Shown here piece by piece: positions 45,633-54,897 of a stretch of DNA of 64,000 nt. Each line of letters starts with the position of its first letter. Position 1 is the stretch's first letter. The translations under genes were made by a program, and so were the position numbers. This DNA comes from Phocaeicola dorei (lineage in GTDB: Bacteria > Bacteroidota > Bacteroidia > Bacteroidales > Bacteroidaceae), in contig NZ_CP046176.1 in the NCBI RefSeq assembly GCF_013009555.1, positions 2,635,501 to 2,699,500 on the forward strand, in the 5' to 3' direction. A model generated the notes under the pieces. The model was not told the DNA's origin and made no database searches. It saw nothing but the letters and a program-made list of their open reading frames with translations.

Positions 45633-46446
45633 AAAAATACAATTAATTTTAATATGCCTTATTGCGATTAGCTCGTTACAGAGTCAGGCACAGGCATTAT
45701 ATGGCACAACGGGACTTCTTCATGCCCCCACTGCCGAGATGCAAAGAGACAAAACATTTATGGTGGGCGGGAATGTGTTGCATCTTGTCCCATTGCAGTA
45801 TCTCACCACCAATGAGATAAAATACACATTCAATTATTATCTGAACATAACCATCTTCCCTTGGCTCGAAGTAGGATACACCTGTACCATCAATTATGCA
45901 AATCATGGCTCCACTTATTTTCCGGAGCAGTCTTGGGGAAAGTACACCAATCAGGACCGCGCCTTCAATGCCCGTCTGCGGTTGTGGAAAGAAGGCTGGT
46001 GGAAGCCCTGGACTCCGCAGGTAGTCCTTGGTCTGGATGATCCCGCCTCGCACGAATCCTACGGCGGTGGGGCTATCAAGTTCGATGAGGACGGTATGCA
46101 GAACAATCATTTTACACGATATTATCTGGCGGCAACCAAGCATTTCAGTTTCACCGGGGTAGGGACACTGGGTGTTCACGCCGCATACGTGGATTACCGT
46201 GCCTGTTGGTTTCCTCATTACAGGAGAACTGCCGCAGGGGTGGATTTCAAATTCAACCTCTTGCCGGAAGATAACCTGGCGGTAAAAGCCTTAAACGGAC
46301 TGAACTTAATGGCCGAATACGATGCCCGCACAGTGAACATCGGGGCACACTACCAGCTATGGAAAGACCACATCAACCTGATTGCCGAATTGAATGACGG
46401 GAAATACTTCTCCGGCGGCATTTATTTCAAAATCCATTTAAAATAA
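45625..46446 (+). CDS. YjbH-like outer-membrane capsule protein
   Basis: A 273-residue protein with a signal peptide (LILICLIAISSLQSQAQ) and a beta-barrel-like mature part with many aromatic strands. The start of the mature protein, ALYGTTGLLHAPTAEMQRDK, is the mark of YjbH/GfcD-type exopolysaccharide proteins. It would sit in the outer membrane and assist capsule export or display. Last gene of the operon. No terminator is obvious before the Rpn gene. Confidence 0.8.
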   Translation: MGRKIQLILICLIAISSLQSQAQALYGTTGLLHAPTAEMQRDKTFMVGGNVLHLVPLQYLTTNEIKYTFNYYLNITIFPWLEVGYTCTINYANHGSTYFPEQSWGKYTNQDRAFNARLRLWKEGWWKPWTPQVVLGLDDPASHESYGGGAIKFDEDGMQNNHFTRYYLAATKHFSFTGVGTLGVHAAYVDYRACWFPHYRRTAAGVDFKFNLLPEDNLAVKALNGLNLMAEYDARTVNIGAHYQLWKDHINLIAELNDGKYFSGGIYFKIHLK

Positions 46447-46467
46447 TAAAAATCGTTCATTCATAGT

Positions 46468-46495
46468 ATTTTCCGGATAGAATTCGTTTCTTTGC
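46468..46495 (+). promoter_or_regulatory. Promoter-like element upstream of the Rpn gene
   Basis: A 28-bp stretch ending TTTCTTTGC, 28 nt before the start codon. It is 24/28 identical to a stretch at 47685-47712 upstream of the AAA/PD-(D/E)XK gene. TTTCTTTG is a 7/8 match to TAnnTTTG. Confidence 0.5.
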
Positions 46496-46523
46496 GGTCA
46501 GAAACCATAAAATCATCTTTATT

Positions 46524-47474
46524 ATGTCATCCCGCTTTGTAAACCCTTTCACGGATCTCGGCTTCAAGATCATCTTCGGCCAGCCTGCCAGCAAGGCCCT
46601 GCTGATAATCCTGCTTAACGAACTGCTGTCCGGCGAGCACCACATTGAAGACCTGACGTTCCTGGACAAGGAGGACCGTTCAGAGAATATTCACGACAAG
46701 GGAATCATCTATGACCTTTATTGCCGTACCTCTGCGGGCGAGTACATCATCGTGGAGATGCAGAACCGTTGGCACAGCCATTTTCTGGACCGTACGCTTT
46801 ATTATGTGTGCCGTGCGGTGAGCCGCCAGATGGAGAATCCTTCCTCCAGTGAGGTGCGTGTTCCCGATACTCCTCTGGAGGGGGATTCCGTTATGCTCAT
46901 GGAGGAGGAGGTCTCTTACGGTCTGCGTTACAGGCTTCCTGCCGTGTACGGTGTTTTCCTGATGAATTTCAAGGAGGCTGGTCTGGAAAGTAAGTTCCGT
47001 ACCGACACGGTGCTTTCCGACCGTGACAGCGGCCGTGTGGTGAACCGTAATTTTCGTCAGATTTATCTCCAGTTTCCTTATTTTACGAAGGATCTGGCCG
47101 AATGTTCTACTTTATCCGATAAACTAATGTATACACTGAAGAATATGAACAACTGGAACAGAATGCCCGATGCGCTGAAAGAACAGGTTTTCAGCCATCT
47201 TGACCGCCTTGCCGCCAAGGCTCACCTGTCTGAGGGTGACCGTATCGCTTATGATAAGGCGGTGGACCGTTATAACGTGAGCCGTATTGTGGAAAATAAT
47301 ATCCGTGAACAGGCTGTCGCGGAAAGAAAAGTAATAGGAAAAGCGGAAGGAGAGGCGGAAGGACGTTTGAAGGGACGTTTGGAGATCGCCCGTAAACTGA
47401 AAGACAACGACTTTTCCATAGCGGATATTGTCCGGATTGCCGGACTCTCGCCGGAAGAAATTGATAAGCTGTAA
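46524..47474 (+). CDS. Rpn-family PD-(D/E)XK nuclease (recombination-promoting nuclease/transposase-like)
   Basis: A 316-residue protein of the Rpn/YhgA-like family, starting SSRFVNPFTDLGFKIIFGQP. The nuclease core is seen as D64 (IYDLYCRTS) and E78-x-Q80 (IIVEMQNRWHSHF). The C-terminal end is a charged helix rich in GEAEG and LKGRLE repeats, then a short helix-turn-helix-like tail (IADIVRIAGLSPEEIDKL). E. coli Rpn proteins cut DNA and promote RecA-independent recombination. These genes occur in many copies in Bacteroides genomes, so it may be mobile. Confidence 0.88.
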   Translation: MSSRFVNPFTDLGFKIIFGQPASKALLIILLNELLSGEHHIEDLTFLDKEDRSENIHDKGIIYDLYCRTSAGEYIIVEMQNRWHSHFLDRTLYYVCRAVSRQMENPSSSEVRVPDTPLEGDSVMLMEEEVSYGLRYRLPAVYGVFLMNFKEAGLESKFRTDTVLSDRDSGRVVNRNFRQIYLQFPYFTKDLAECSTLSDKLMYTLKNMNNWNRMPDALKEQVFSHLDRLAAKAHLSEGDRIAYDKAVDRYNVSRIVENNIREQAVAERKVIGKAEGEAEGRLKGRLEIARKLKDNDFSIADIVRIAGLSPEEIDKL

Positions 47475-47684
47475 CGGCGTGCACGAATTTCTTTATAAAG
47501 CAGTGCTCATTCGGAAAAAAGACTTATTCAGAACGCTACAGCAAAAAAAATGATAATGAATGGTGAAGTGATATCTATAGCTTCCGGAAGTGTCTGTGGT
47601 ATTAGTAGGAGAAGCATCCGACTCTGACATTGCAGGATGCTGTTTCTTGGCTGAACTCTGTGGTTAAAAAGATACCCAACTAGG

Positions 47685-47712
47685 ATTTTACGAATAGATT
47701 TTGTTTCTTTGC
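47685..47712 (+). promoter_or_regulatory. Promoter-like element upstream of the AAA/PD-(D/E)XK gene
   Basis: 24/28 identical to 46468-46495, again ending TTTCTTTGC, 29 nt before the start codon. A small hairpin (47613-47619 with 47635-47641) lies upstream. Confidence 0.5.
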
Positions 47713-47741
47713 AAATATCATGATAAACCATTGAAAAATGT

Positions 47742-49000
47742 ATGAGCAATAAAATATATCCCATCGGAATCCAGAATTTCGAGAAAATCCGTCGGGACGG
47801 TTATTTCATTGATAAAACGGCCTTGGTGTACCAGATGGTAAAGACCGGAAGTTACTACTTCCTGAGCCGTCCGCGACGTTTCGGAAAGAGCCTCTCATCT
47901 CTACCTTGGAAGCTTACTTTCAAGGTAAGAAGGAGTTGTTTGAAGGTCTGGCAATGGAGAAGCTGGAAAAGGATTGGATCAAATATCCTGTTCTGCATCT
48001 GGATCTGAACATCGAGAAGTATGATACTCCGGAGAGTCTGGATAAGATTCTGAATGATAATCTGGTATATTGGGAAAGCCTGTACGGAGCCCGTCCGTCC
48101 GAAACCTCTTTCTCTCTGCGCTTTGCCGGTATCATCCAGCGTGCCTGCGAGAAGACTGGGCGGCGTGTGGCCATTCTGGTGGATGAATACGACAAGCTTT
48201 GTGACGATTTGAAAGCATATTATGACGGCTATCACTTTACACATCATTCCATCGGCATGTACAATCCGTTTAGTTTGCTCAATGCGTTCAAATATAAGGA
48301 ATTCGGCAATTATTGGTTCGAGACGGGTACTCCTACCTATCTGGTGAAACTGCTGAAGAAGCATCATTACGACTTGGAACGGATGGCCCACGAGGAAATG
48401 GACTCCCAGGTGCTGAACAGTATAGATTCGGAATCCACCAATCCTATTCCTCTGCTCTATCAGAGCGGATACCTCACTATAAAGGGATATGATAAAGAAT
48501 TTGGAATGTACCGTTTAGGTTTTCCGAACCGGGAAGTGGAAGAGGGGTTTGTACGTTTCCTGCTCCCTTTTTACGCGAACGTAAATAAGGTGGAATCTCC
48601 CTTTGAGATTCAGAAATTTGTCCGTGAGGTGCGTTCCGGTGATTATGACTCCTTCTTCCTCCGTCTGCAAAGTTTTTTTGCGGATACTACCTACGAAGCG
48701 ATCCGCGAACAGGAACTACATTACGAGAATGTGCTTTTCATCGTATTCAAGCTTATCGGCTTTTACACCCAAGTGAAATATCATACAAGCAAAGGACGCA
48801 TTGACCTTGTCCTGCAAACTGACAAGTTTATCTATGTGATAGAATTCAAGCTGGACGGCACGGCCGAGGAGGCTTTGCAACAGATTCATGACAAGCATTA
48901 CGCGCTTCCTTTTGCTTCGAACGGACGGAAGCTCTTTAAAATAGGGGTGAACTTCAGCGCTGAAACCCGCAATATCGAAAAGTGGATAGTAGAAGAATGA
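47742..49000 (+). pseudogene. AAA-ATPase-like/PD-(D/E)XK protein (DUF1703 type), broken
   Basis: The N-terminus MSNKIYPIGIQNFEKIRRDG and the Walker-A-like RPRRFGKS (about 45-52) are those of Bacteroides AAA-ATPase-like proteins, normally about 520 residues. Just after this, near 47895, one base is missing: the sequence runs SLSSLPW instead of the expected LLISTLEAYF, and the correct frame resumes as EAYFQGKKELFEG. A second lesion is an internal deletion of roughly 100 codons near 48200, joining VDEYDK directly to DDLKAYYDGYHF and removing the sensor region. The C-terminal nuclease domain (GRIDLVLQTDKFIYVIEFKL) is intact. It would not make a normal ATPase. Confidence 0.85.
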
Positions 49001-49064
49001 AAATATAGAAAAAAAATAGAGTCCGAAGAAAAGAGGTGCACACTGCTGCAATATCCGGTGAAAC

Positions 49065-49103
49065 TTGGTACAAGATCCGCGGAATCTTGTACCAAAGTTT
49101 TTG
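49065..49103 (+). terminator. Terminator after the broken AAA gene
   Basis: A perfect 12-bp stem (49065-49076 with 49084-49095), a 7-nt loop CCGCGGA and a following AGTTTTTG. Confidence 0.75.
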
Positions 49104-49764
49104 TAATCTTGTGACGGGTGGCGGCTAGTTCCTTTGGACATTGCAAAGATAACTTCATGTCCGTGCGGCGTGATCTCTTCTGACCCCTTGGCGGATTGCA
49201 GGGAGTTTACGGGGACACGGGGACAGTGGGGACACCCCCTTTTTTCCTCACACACGTATGCGTGTACCTATAAAGGGAGGATAAGTTGGGTGATATATTC
49301 CCTTGCCGTCCACACTTACCGGTACCTCTTATTTGGTGAAACGTTTGCCCAAAGGAGGACGGTGCTTTCGGTTATCCTCCCTGTCGTGCGTTTTTTTCAG
49401 AAGTTCCGGCCGGACATAATCCTGTGGGAAGGCAGGGGGAAAGATGATTTTCCCACCTAATTATATCGCGCGTGCGTGTGTGAGAAATTTGGAGTCTGTC
49501 CCTGCTGTCCCCACTGTCCCTGCTTGGGAGAGCCGGTGTGAACTGCCATCTTTAAATTCTCAATTTTTATCTTCCTCCGTATCAACGTTTCCTCGTCCTA
49601 CGAGAGGAAACAAGCTCGTACCGGCTCCTTGCCGGAACGTTCCACGCCTTTGCCGGGATGATTTTTCTTATTATCCGCACTGTTGCTGTGGGAATCATAG
49701 ACCATTTGTACGTAGTTCATCGCCCCATGGGGGGTTTATTGCCGGTGGTGGCCGGCATCCGCTT
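49104..49764. other. Long intergenic stretch with inverted GGGACAGTGGGGACA repeats
   Basis: 661 bases without a supported gene. An open frame reaches into the helicase gene from 49444, but its translation is low-complexity and proline/serine-rich. A 15-bp sequence at 49220-49234 recurs as its exact complement at 49506-49520. A second imperfect pair (CTCACACACG near 49248 and CGTGTGTGAG near 49475) lies inside it, so 49220-49520 is framed by nested inverted repeats. A short hairpin lies at 49587-49611. Confidence 0.5.
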
Positions 49765-52053
49765 ATGTATTACCCAAACGACACTCTTCGTGATTACCAG
49801 CAGGAGATGAAGCTCCGCCTCTTTGAGGAGTGGGAGTTTCATCGGAATGTGATGGTGCAGATGCCCACCGGTACGGGAAAGACGCATCTGCTGGCCGCCA
49901 TAGTGAGGGAATTCCTGCGTGGTTCCGGCAGCCGGGTATGGATTGTGGCGCACCGCCGGGAGCTGGTGGATCAGATAGAGGAAACCGTGTCCCGGCACGG
50001 GATGAGCAAAGAGGACGGAAGGGTGAGGGTGATGTCCATCCAGTGGTTGTCACGAAACCGGAAGGATATGTACGAAGAACCGGACTTGATCGTTATCGAC
50101 GAGGCGCATCACGCCCTGGCGGAAACCTACCGGATACTTTGGGAGAAATATCCGGAGGCAAGGAAACTGGGCATGACTGCCACTCCCTGCCGGCTGAACG
50201 GCAAGGGATTCATGGACTTGTTCGACAGCCTGATCACCTCGTGGACTGTCGCGGAATTCATCGGAAAAGGGTGGTTGTCATCCTTTGACTATGTGTCCAT
50301 CCGTGCGAACAGCAGGGAACAGCGGTTGATAGACTCGCTGAAGAAACGGGGTGCGGACGGGGACTACCAGGTAAAGGAGATGAACGAGGTACTGAACCGG
50401 GAGACAAGTATCAGCCGGCTGTATGAGAGCGTGGAACGATATGCCCACGGAAAGAAAGGAATCGTATATGCTGTCAGCATCGCCCATGCCCGCCGGATAG
50501 CGGCTTGTTATAGCGCACACGGGCTGGAGTCTGTTGCTATCGACAGCAGGACTCCGGCTTCGGAACGCAAGGAACTGGTGGATGATTTCAGACGGGGAAA
50601 GGTTAAAGTGCTGGTCAATGTGGATATCTTCTCCGAAGGCTTCGACTGTCCCGATGTGGAGTTCGTGCAGCTGGCACGTCCCACGCTTTCCCTGGCGAAA
50701 TACCTGCAACAGGTAGGACGTGGGTTGAGGAGATCGGCAAACAAGGAGTCCTGTATGCTGATAGACAATGTGGGTCTGTACCGCATCTTCGGTCTGCCTG
50801 CCCGGAACCATGACTGGGCGGCGATGTTCGAGGGACGGATGATTGGCAACGCGCTGTCCCGGGCACGGACGGAAGGCGGATTGTACCTGCCTGCTTTGTC
50901 ATTGACGGACAGTGGCGGGCAGGAGGAGGTATGGGAGATTGTTATGACTCACGACCGGTTGCTGGAAGCCATCCGGAATCGGGAGGAAGCAGAAGAGGGA
51001 AAGGAATCACAAGCCGCCTTGAAATCTTATCCCGACCGGCGGAGTAGCCTGTGGGGGCTGAAGCGTGGAAACAAGATAACAGTGTCTCCCCGTTATCTGC
51101 AAGTCTTTGACATTCAGGGAAACCGTGTGGCAGTCCGTTTGAAAGATGGACAGGCAGGAGTGGTGAGTGCCTCCGGGGAGCCGGAAATGATACTCGGGTA
51201 TTGTCGGAGATTGAAGTTCCTGAAAGAGGAACTGCTGGCTGTTACGGATACTGCCGGCACGGTTTCCTACATGGACATGAAAACAGGCCGCACTTACCGG
51301 GAGAAGCCGGTGGTGTTTTCCTACGGCGGTGTGGAATTGCTGAGGGTAGGGGAGACTTTCCATAGCCGTACAAAAAAAGCATACGCCTCCATGAACGGGT
51401 TGCATAAAGACAGCATCTGCTTTTATGAATATTACTTGAAGATACCGGATTATCGCGTACCGAAGTCCTGCAAGCTGGTGGATTCCGTATGGTCCACGGT
51501 GTTTGATGTGTTCGCCTGCTTGTTGGCAGGGGATGACGAGGAAGTTTATTGGTGCTGCGGCCGTCTGGCCGACCGGAGCATCGTGGTGATGGACGGGGCT
51601 GGAAGGTATTACCATGTGGAAAAAGGAAAGAGGAAGCGGTACATTGCCACTAACCTTCCCAGACCCGGTGAGCAGGACTTCGACACGGCTGTAAAGAAGC
51701 TGAAAGAGGAAGCCGGACAGCGGGCGGAGGAAACGGACCGGCAGAAGAGAAGGAACGAGGAAGCGAAAAGGCGGAAGAGGCTGGAGGAGATAAGAGATGC
51801 CCTTCCGTACCGTATGGGCATGAAATGGGGCTTGAAACTGGGGGAACGTATCATCGTTCCTCCCAAATACAGAAAGATTCTTCCTCCTGTGGGCGTTTAT
51901 TGTGCTTTTGAAGAGAGCGCCTGCCGGTGGGGGGTGATGGCACTGGACGGGAAAGTGATGGTGGAAGCCTGCTACCAGAAGGTGGATATAGAAAACAACG
52001 GCACGGTACACCTGACCATCATTCCCGGCAAAGTGAAGACCGTCAAACTGTAA
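49765..52053 (+). CDS. DEAH-box SF2 helicase with C-terminal WG-type repeats
   Basis: With the ATG at 49765 (MYYPNDTLRDYQQEM) it has 762 residues. The N-terminal half is an SF2 DNA/RNA helicase of the type III restriction/RecQ-like group: motif I TGTGKT (35-40), motif II DEAH (112-115), motif III MTATP, then VDIFSEGFDCPDVEFVQLAR and the arginine-finger motif QQVGRGLRR. The C-terminal half (about 430-760) has WG-repeat-like units, SSLWGLKRGNKITVSPRYLQ and MKWGLKLGERIIVPPKYRKI, with a charged coiled coil (AEETDRQKRRNEEAKRRKR) between them. The frame is open 321 nt further up, but that part lacks conserved content. No methylase or nuclease subunit adjoins. Function unknown; DNA repair or phage defence are guesses. 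Confidence 0.85.
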   Translation: MYYPNDTLRDYQQEMKLRLFEEWEFHRNVMVQMPTGTGKTHLLAAIVREFLRGSGSRVWIVAHRRELVDQIEETVSRHGMSKEDGRVRVMSIQWLSRNRKDMYEEPDLIVIDEAHHALAETYRILWEKYPEARKLGMTATPCRLNGKGFMDLFDSLITSWTVAEFIGKGWLSSFDYVSIRANSREQRLIDSLKKRGADGDYQVKEMNEVLNRETSISRLYESVERYAHGKKGIVYAVSIAHARRIAACYSAHGLESVAIDSRTPASERKELVDDFRRGKVKVLVNVDIFSEGFDCPDVEFVQLARPTLSLAKYLQQVGRGLRRSANKESCMLIDNVGLYRIFGLPARNHDWAAMFEGRMIGNALSRARTEGGLYLPALSLTDSGGQEEVWEIVMTHDRLLEAIRNREEAEEGKESQAALKSYPDRRSSLWGLKRGNKITVSPRYLQVFDIQGNRVAVRLKDGQAGVVSASGEPEMILGYCRRLKFLKEELLAVTDTAGTVSYMDMKTGRTYREKPVVFSYGGVELLRVGETFHSRTKKAYASMNGLHKDSICFYEYYLKIPDYRVPKSCKLVDSVWSTVFDVFACLLAGDDEEVYWCCGRLADRSIVVMDGAGRYYHVEKGKRKRYIATNLPRPGEQDFDTAVKKLKEEAGQRAEETDRQKRRNEEAKRRKRLEEIRDALPYRMGMKWGLKLGERIIVPPKYRKILPPVGVYCAFEESACRWGVMALDGKVMVEACYQKVDIENNGTVHLTIIPGKVKTVKL

Positions 52054-52068
52054 GTGTTTCCGGAATGA

Positions 52069-52137
52069 AACACAAATGACGAGAATGACATAAATTAAAA
52101 ATCAAGATAAATTTATGCCATTCCCGTCATTTGTGTT
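52069..52137. terminator. Long inverted repeat after the helicase gene
   Basis: Arms of 28 bp (52069-52096 with 52110-52137) with only two mismatches and a 13-nt loop. It lies 15 nt after the helicase stop. A CT then nine A follow, so the T tract is on the other strand; the stem alone may end transcription. Confidence 0.7.
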
Positions 52138-52254
52138 CTAAAAAAAAAGTGAGTATCTGCCTGAGTTTGCACATACATTCAGAAAGGTTTCTATTATTAC
52201 AGAATTTTTTCCATAATAAGCGCCAATTCTTTCTTTTTTCACATTTTTTTTCTG

Positions 52255-52262
52255 TACTTTTG
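52255..52262 (+). promoter_or_regulatory. -7 element of the nqr operon
   Basis: TACTTTTG matches TAnnTTTG exactly, 35 nt before the nqrA start. No clear TTTG is found at the -33 position. Confidence 0.55.
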
Positions 52263-52297
52263 CGCTCAAATTTAAAAACCATTTTTTATAACCCAAT

Positions 52298-53647
52298 ATG
52301 GCAAATGTGATTAAATTACACAAAGGCTTGAACATCAACCTGAAAGGAAAACCCGTTCAGGAGTTCTTTGACGTGAAGCAGCCGGACATCTATGCGATAG
52401 TGCCCGATGATTTTCATGGCGTGACTCCGAAAGTCGTGGTCAAGGAACAGGAATATGTGATGGCCGGGGGAACATTGTTTGTTGACAAGAACCACCCCGA
52501 AGTGAAGTTCGTATCTCCGGTAAGCGGTGTCGTTACCAGCGTGGAGAGAGGCGAGCGTCGTAAAGTCCTAAGCATCTCCATTGCAGCAGCAAAGGAGCAG
52601 GACTATGAAGAGTTTGGAAAGAAAGATGTTTCAACTCTGACAGGAGAACAGGTAAAAGCTGCTCTGCTGGAAGCCGGACTCTTTTCATTCATCATTCAGC
52701 GCCCATACATCGTGGTGGCTGATCCGAATGCCCAACCAAAAGGCATCTTCGTTTCTGCATTTGACACTAACCCATTGGCTGCTGATTTCGAATTTATTCT
52801 GAAAGGCCAGGAAAAAGATTTCCAGACAGGTCTGGACGCACTGGCAAAGATGGCAAAGACGTATCTGAATATCAGCGTAGAGCAGAAGAGTCCTGCACTG
52901 ACCAACGCCAAAAATGTAACTGTAACTGCCTTCGACGGTCCTAACCCCGCCGGAAACGTAGGCGTTCAGATTAACCACATCAGTCCTATTAACAAAGGCG
53001 AAACTGTTTGGACGCTCCGTGCGGAAGAAGTGATCTTCATCGGACGTCTGTTCAACACGGGTCGCGTAGACCTTACCCGTACTATCGCCCTGACCGGTTC
53101 GGAAGTAAAGAAACCGGCGTATTGCAAGCTGAAAGTAGGAGCCCTGCTGACAGATCTTTTTGCAGGACGTGTGAACGGAGGTAAAAACTTACGCTACATT
53201 AACGGTAACGTGCTGACCGGAACTTTGGTGAAACCTAACGGATTCCTGGGCGCACACGCTACAAGCCTCACTGTAATTCCCGAAGGAGATGACCAGCACG
53301 AATTCTTGGGCTTTATCATGCCGCGTACCGATCAGTACAGTGCCAACCGCAGTTATTTCAGTTGGTTGTGCGGTAACAAGGAATATACACTGGATGCCCG
53401 TATCAAAGGTGGCGAACGTCACATGATCATGTCCGGTGAATATGACAAGGTATTCCCGATGAGCATTTTCCCCGAATATTTAATTAAAGCTATCATTGCC
53501 GGCGATATTGACCGCATGGAAGCACTTGGTATTTACGAAGTGGCTCCCGAAGACTTCGCTGTATGCGAATTTGTTGACTCTTCCAAATTGGAATTGCAAC
53601 GCATCGTACGTCAAGGTCTGGATATGCTTCGCAAGGAAATGTGCTAA
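52298..53647 (+). CDS. nqrA: Na+-translocating NADH:quinone reductase subunit A
   Basis: Cytosolic-face subunit of the Na+-pumping NADH:ubiquinone/menaquinone oxidoreductase. The 449 residues fit the family; the start MANVIKLHKGLNINLKGKP is the conserved RnfC-like barrel-sandwich N-terminus. NqrA contributes to quinone binding and has no redox cofactor. First gene of the six-gene operon nqrABCDEF, with short spacers throughout, downstream of a -7 element. Confidence 0.97.
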   Translation: MANVIKLHKGLNINLKGKPVQEFFDVKQPDIYAIVPDDFHGVTPKVVVKEQEYVMAGGTLFVDKNHPEVKFVSPVSGVVTSVERGERRKVLSISIAAAKEQDYEEFGKKDVSTLTGEQVKAALLEAGLFSFIIQRPYIVVADPNAQPKGIFVSAFDTNPLAADFEFILKGQEKDFQTGLDALAKMAKTYLNISVEQKSPALTNAKNVTVTAFDGPNPAGNVGVQINHISPINKGETVWTLRAEEVIFIGRLFNTGRVDLTRTIALTGSEVKKPAYCKLKVGALLTDLFAGRVNGGKNLRYINGNVLTGTLVKPNGFLGAHATSLTVIPEGDDQHEFLGFIMPRTDQYSANRSYFSWLCGNKEYTLDARIKGGERHMIMSGEYDKVFPMSIFPEYLIKAIIAGDIDRMEALGIYEVAPEDFAVCEFVDSSKLELQRIVRQGLDMLRKEMC

Positions 53648-53675
53648 ATAATTAAAAACTAAGAATTAAAAGTTA

Positions 53676-54884
53676 ATGAAAGCGTTAAGAAATTATCTCG
53701 ACAAGATAAAGCCAAACTTTGAAGAGGGCGGCAAACTCCACGCGTTTCGTTCGGTGTTCGACGGTTTCGAAACATTCTTGTTCGTACCCAACAGCACTTC
53801 GAAAACAGGAGTTCACATTCATGATGCGATTGACAGCAAGCGTATCATGTCAATGGTGGTTATTGCGTTGATACCGGCCCTGTTGTTCGGTATGTACAAC
53901 GTAGGTTACCAGCACTTTCTGGCAGTAGGCCAGGAGGCAGGTTTCTTTGAAAAGTTTATTTATGGTTTCCTGGCAGTTCTGCCTAAGATTATTGTATCAT
54001 ACGTAGTAGGTCTGGGAATCGAATTTGTGGTGGCACAATGGAAGAATGAAGAAATTCAAGAAGGCTTCCTGGTATCCGGTCTGTTGATCCCGATGATCGT
54101 TCCTGTGGAATGTCCGTTGTGGATTCTGGCTGTTGCTACTGCGTTCTCCGTTATCTTCGCTAAGGAAGTATTCGGTGGTACAGGTATGAATATCTTCAAC
54201 CCTGCTTTGATTACCCGTGCTTTCTTGTTCTTCGCCTATCCTACCAAGATGTCCGGTGATGCCGTTTGGGTAAGCACTGACAGCATTTTCGGCATTGGCG
54301 GCGGACAGGTAGTGGACGGTTTTACCGGTGCTACGATGTTGGGACAGGCTGCTACAGCCGCTCCGGGTGCAAGCGAACTGATTAATGTGAACGGTACTCC
54401 CGCTACCATGTGGGATATGGTTGTAGGTTTGATTCCGGGTTCTATCGGTGAAACCAGCGTTATCGCTATCGCACTGGGCGCTATCATCCTGCTGTGGACA
54501 GGTGTGGCAAGTTGGAAGACGATGTTCTCAGTCTTTGCCGGTGGTATCGTGATGGGATTGATCTTCAATGTGTTCGGTTCTACAGATAACATGATGGCTC
54601 AGTTGCCTTGGTACGAACACATCGTATTGGGCGGTTTCTGCTTCGGTGCTGTGTTCATGGCTACCGACCCTGTAACTTCCGCACGTACGGAAAAAGGTAA
54701 GTTTATCTATGGTTTCCTGATCGGTGTGATGGCCATTGTAATCCGTGTGTTGAATCCGGGTTATCCTGAAGGTATGATGCTTGCCATCCTGCTGATGAAC
54801 ATCTTCGCTCCGCTGATTGACTACTGTATCGTACAGAAGAACATCACAGCCCGCGAAAACAGATTAAAATCAACTAACAACTAA
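53676..54884 (+). CDS. nqrB: Na+-NQR subunit B
   Basis: Integral membrane subunit (402 residues, about ten helices) that holds riboflavin and a covalent FMN and forms the Na+ path. The FMN attachment motif is DGFTGATMLGQ with Thr220. The N-terminal cytosolic extension (about 1-50) is rich in charged residues, as usual. 28 nt after nqrA. Confidence 0.97.
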   Translation: MKALRNYLDKIKPNFEEGGKLHAFRSVFDGFETFLFVPNSTSKTGVHIHDAIDSKRIMSMVVIALIPALLFGMYNVGYQHFLAVGQEAGFFEKFIYGFLAVLPKIIVSYVVGLGIEFVVAQWKNEEIQEGFLVSGLLIPMIVPVECPLWILAVATAFSVIFAKEVFGGTGMNIFNPALITRAFLFFAYPTKMSGDAVWVSTDSIFGIGGGQVVDGFTGATMLGQAATAAPGASELINVNGTPATMWDMVVGLIPGSIGETSVIAIALGAIILLWTGVASWKTMFSVFAGGIVMGLIFNVFGSTDNMMAQLPWYEHIVLGGFCFGAVFMATDPVTSARTEKGKFIYGFLIGVMAIVIRVLNPGYPEGMMLAILLMNIFAPLIDYCIVQKNITARENRLKSTNN

Positions 54885-54897
54885 AATATCGGACATT

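Noticed and set aside
49134..49460. A 108-codon open frame upstream of the helicase
   Set aside because: It crosses the inverted repeats and has no protein-like features.
49444..49764. N-terminal extension of the helicase frame
   Set aside because: The translation is low-complexity, and the conserved helicase start MYYPNDTLRDYQQEM begins at 49765.
51007..52011. A 334-codon open frame antisense to the helicase gene
   Set aside because: Composition is typical of an antisense shadow (His/Pro/Phe-rich), and the sense strand has clear helicase and WG-type content.
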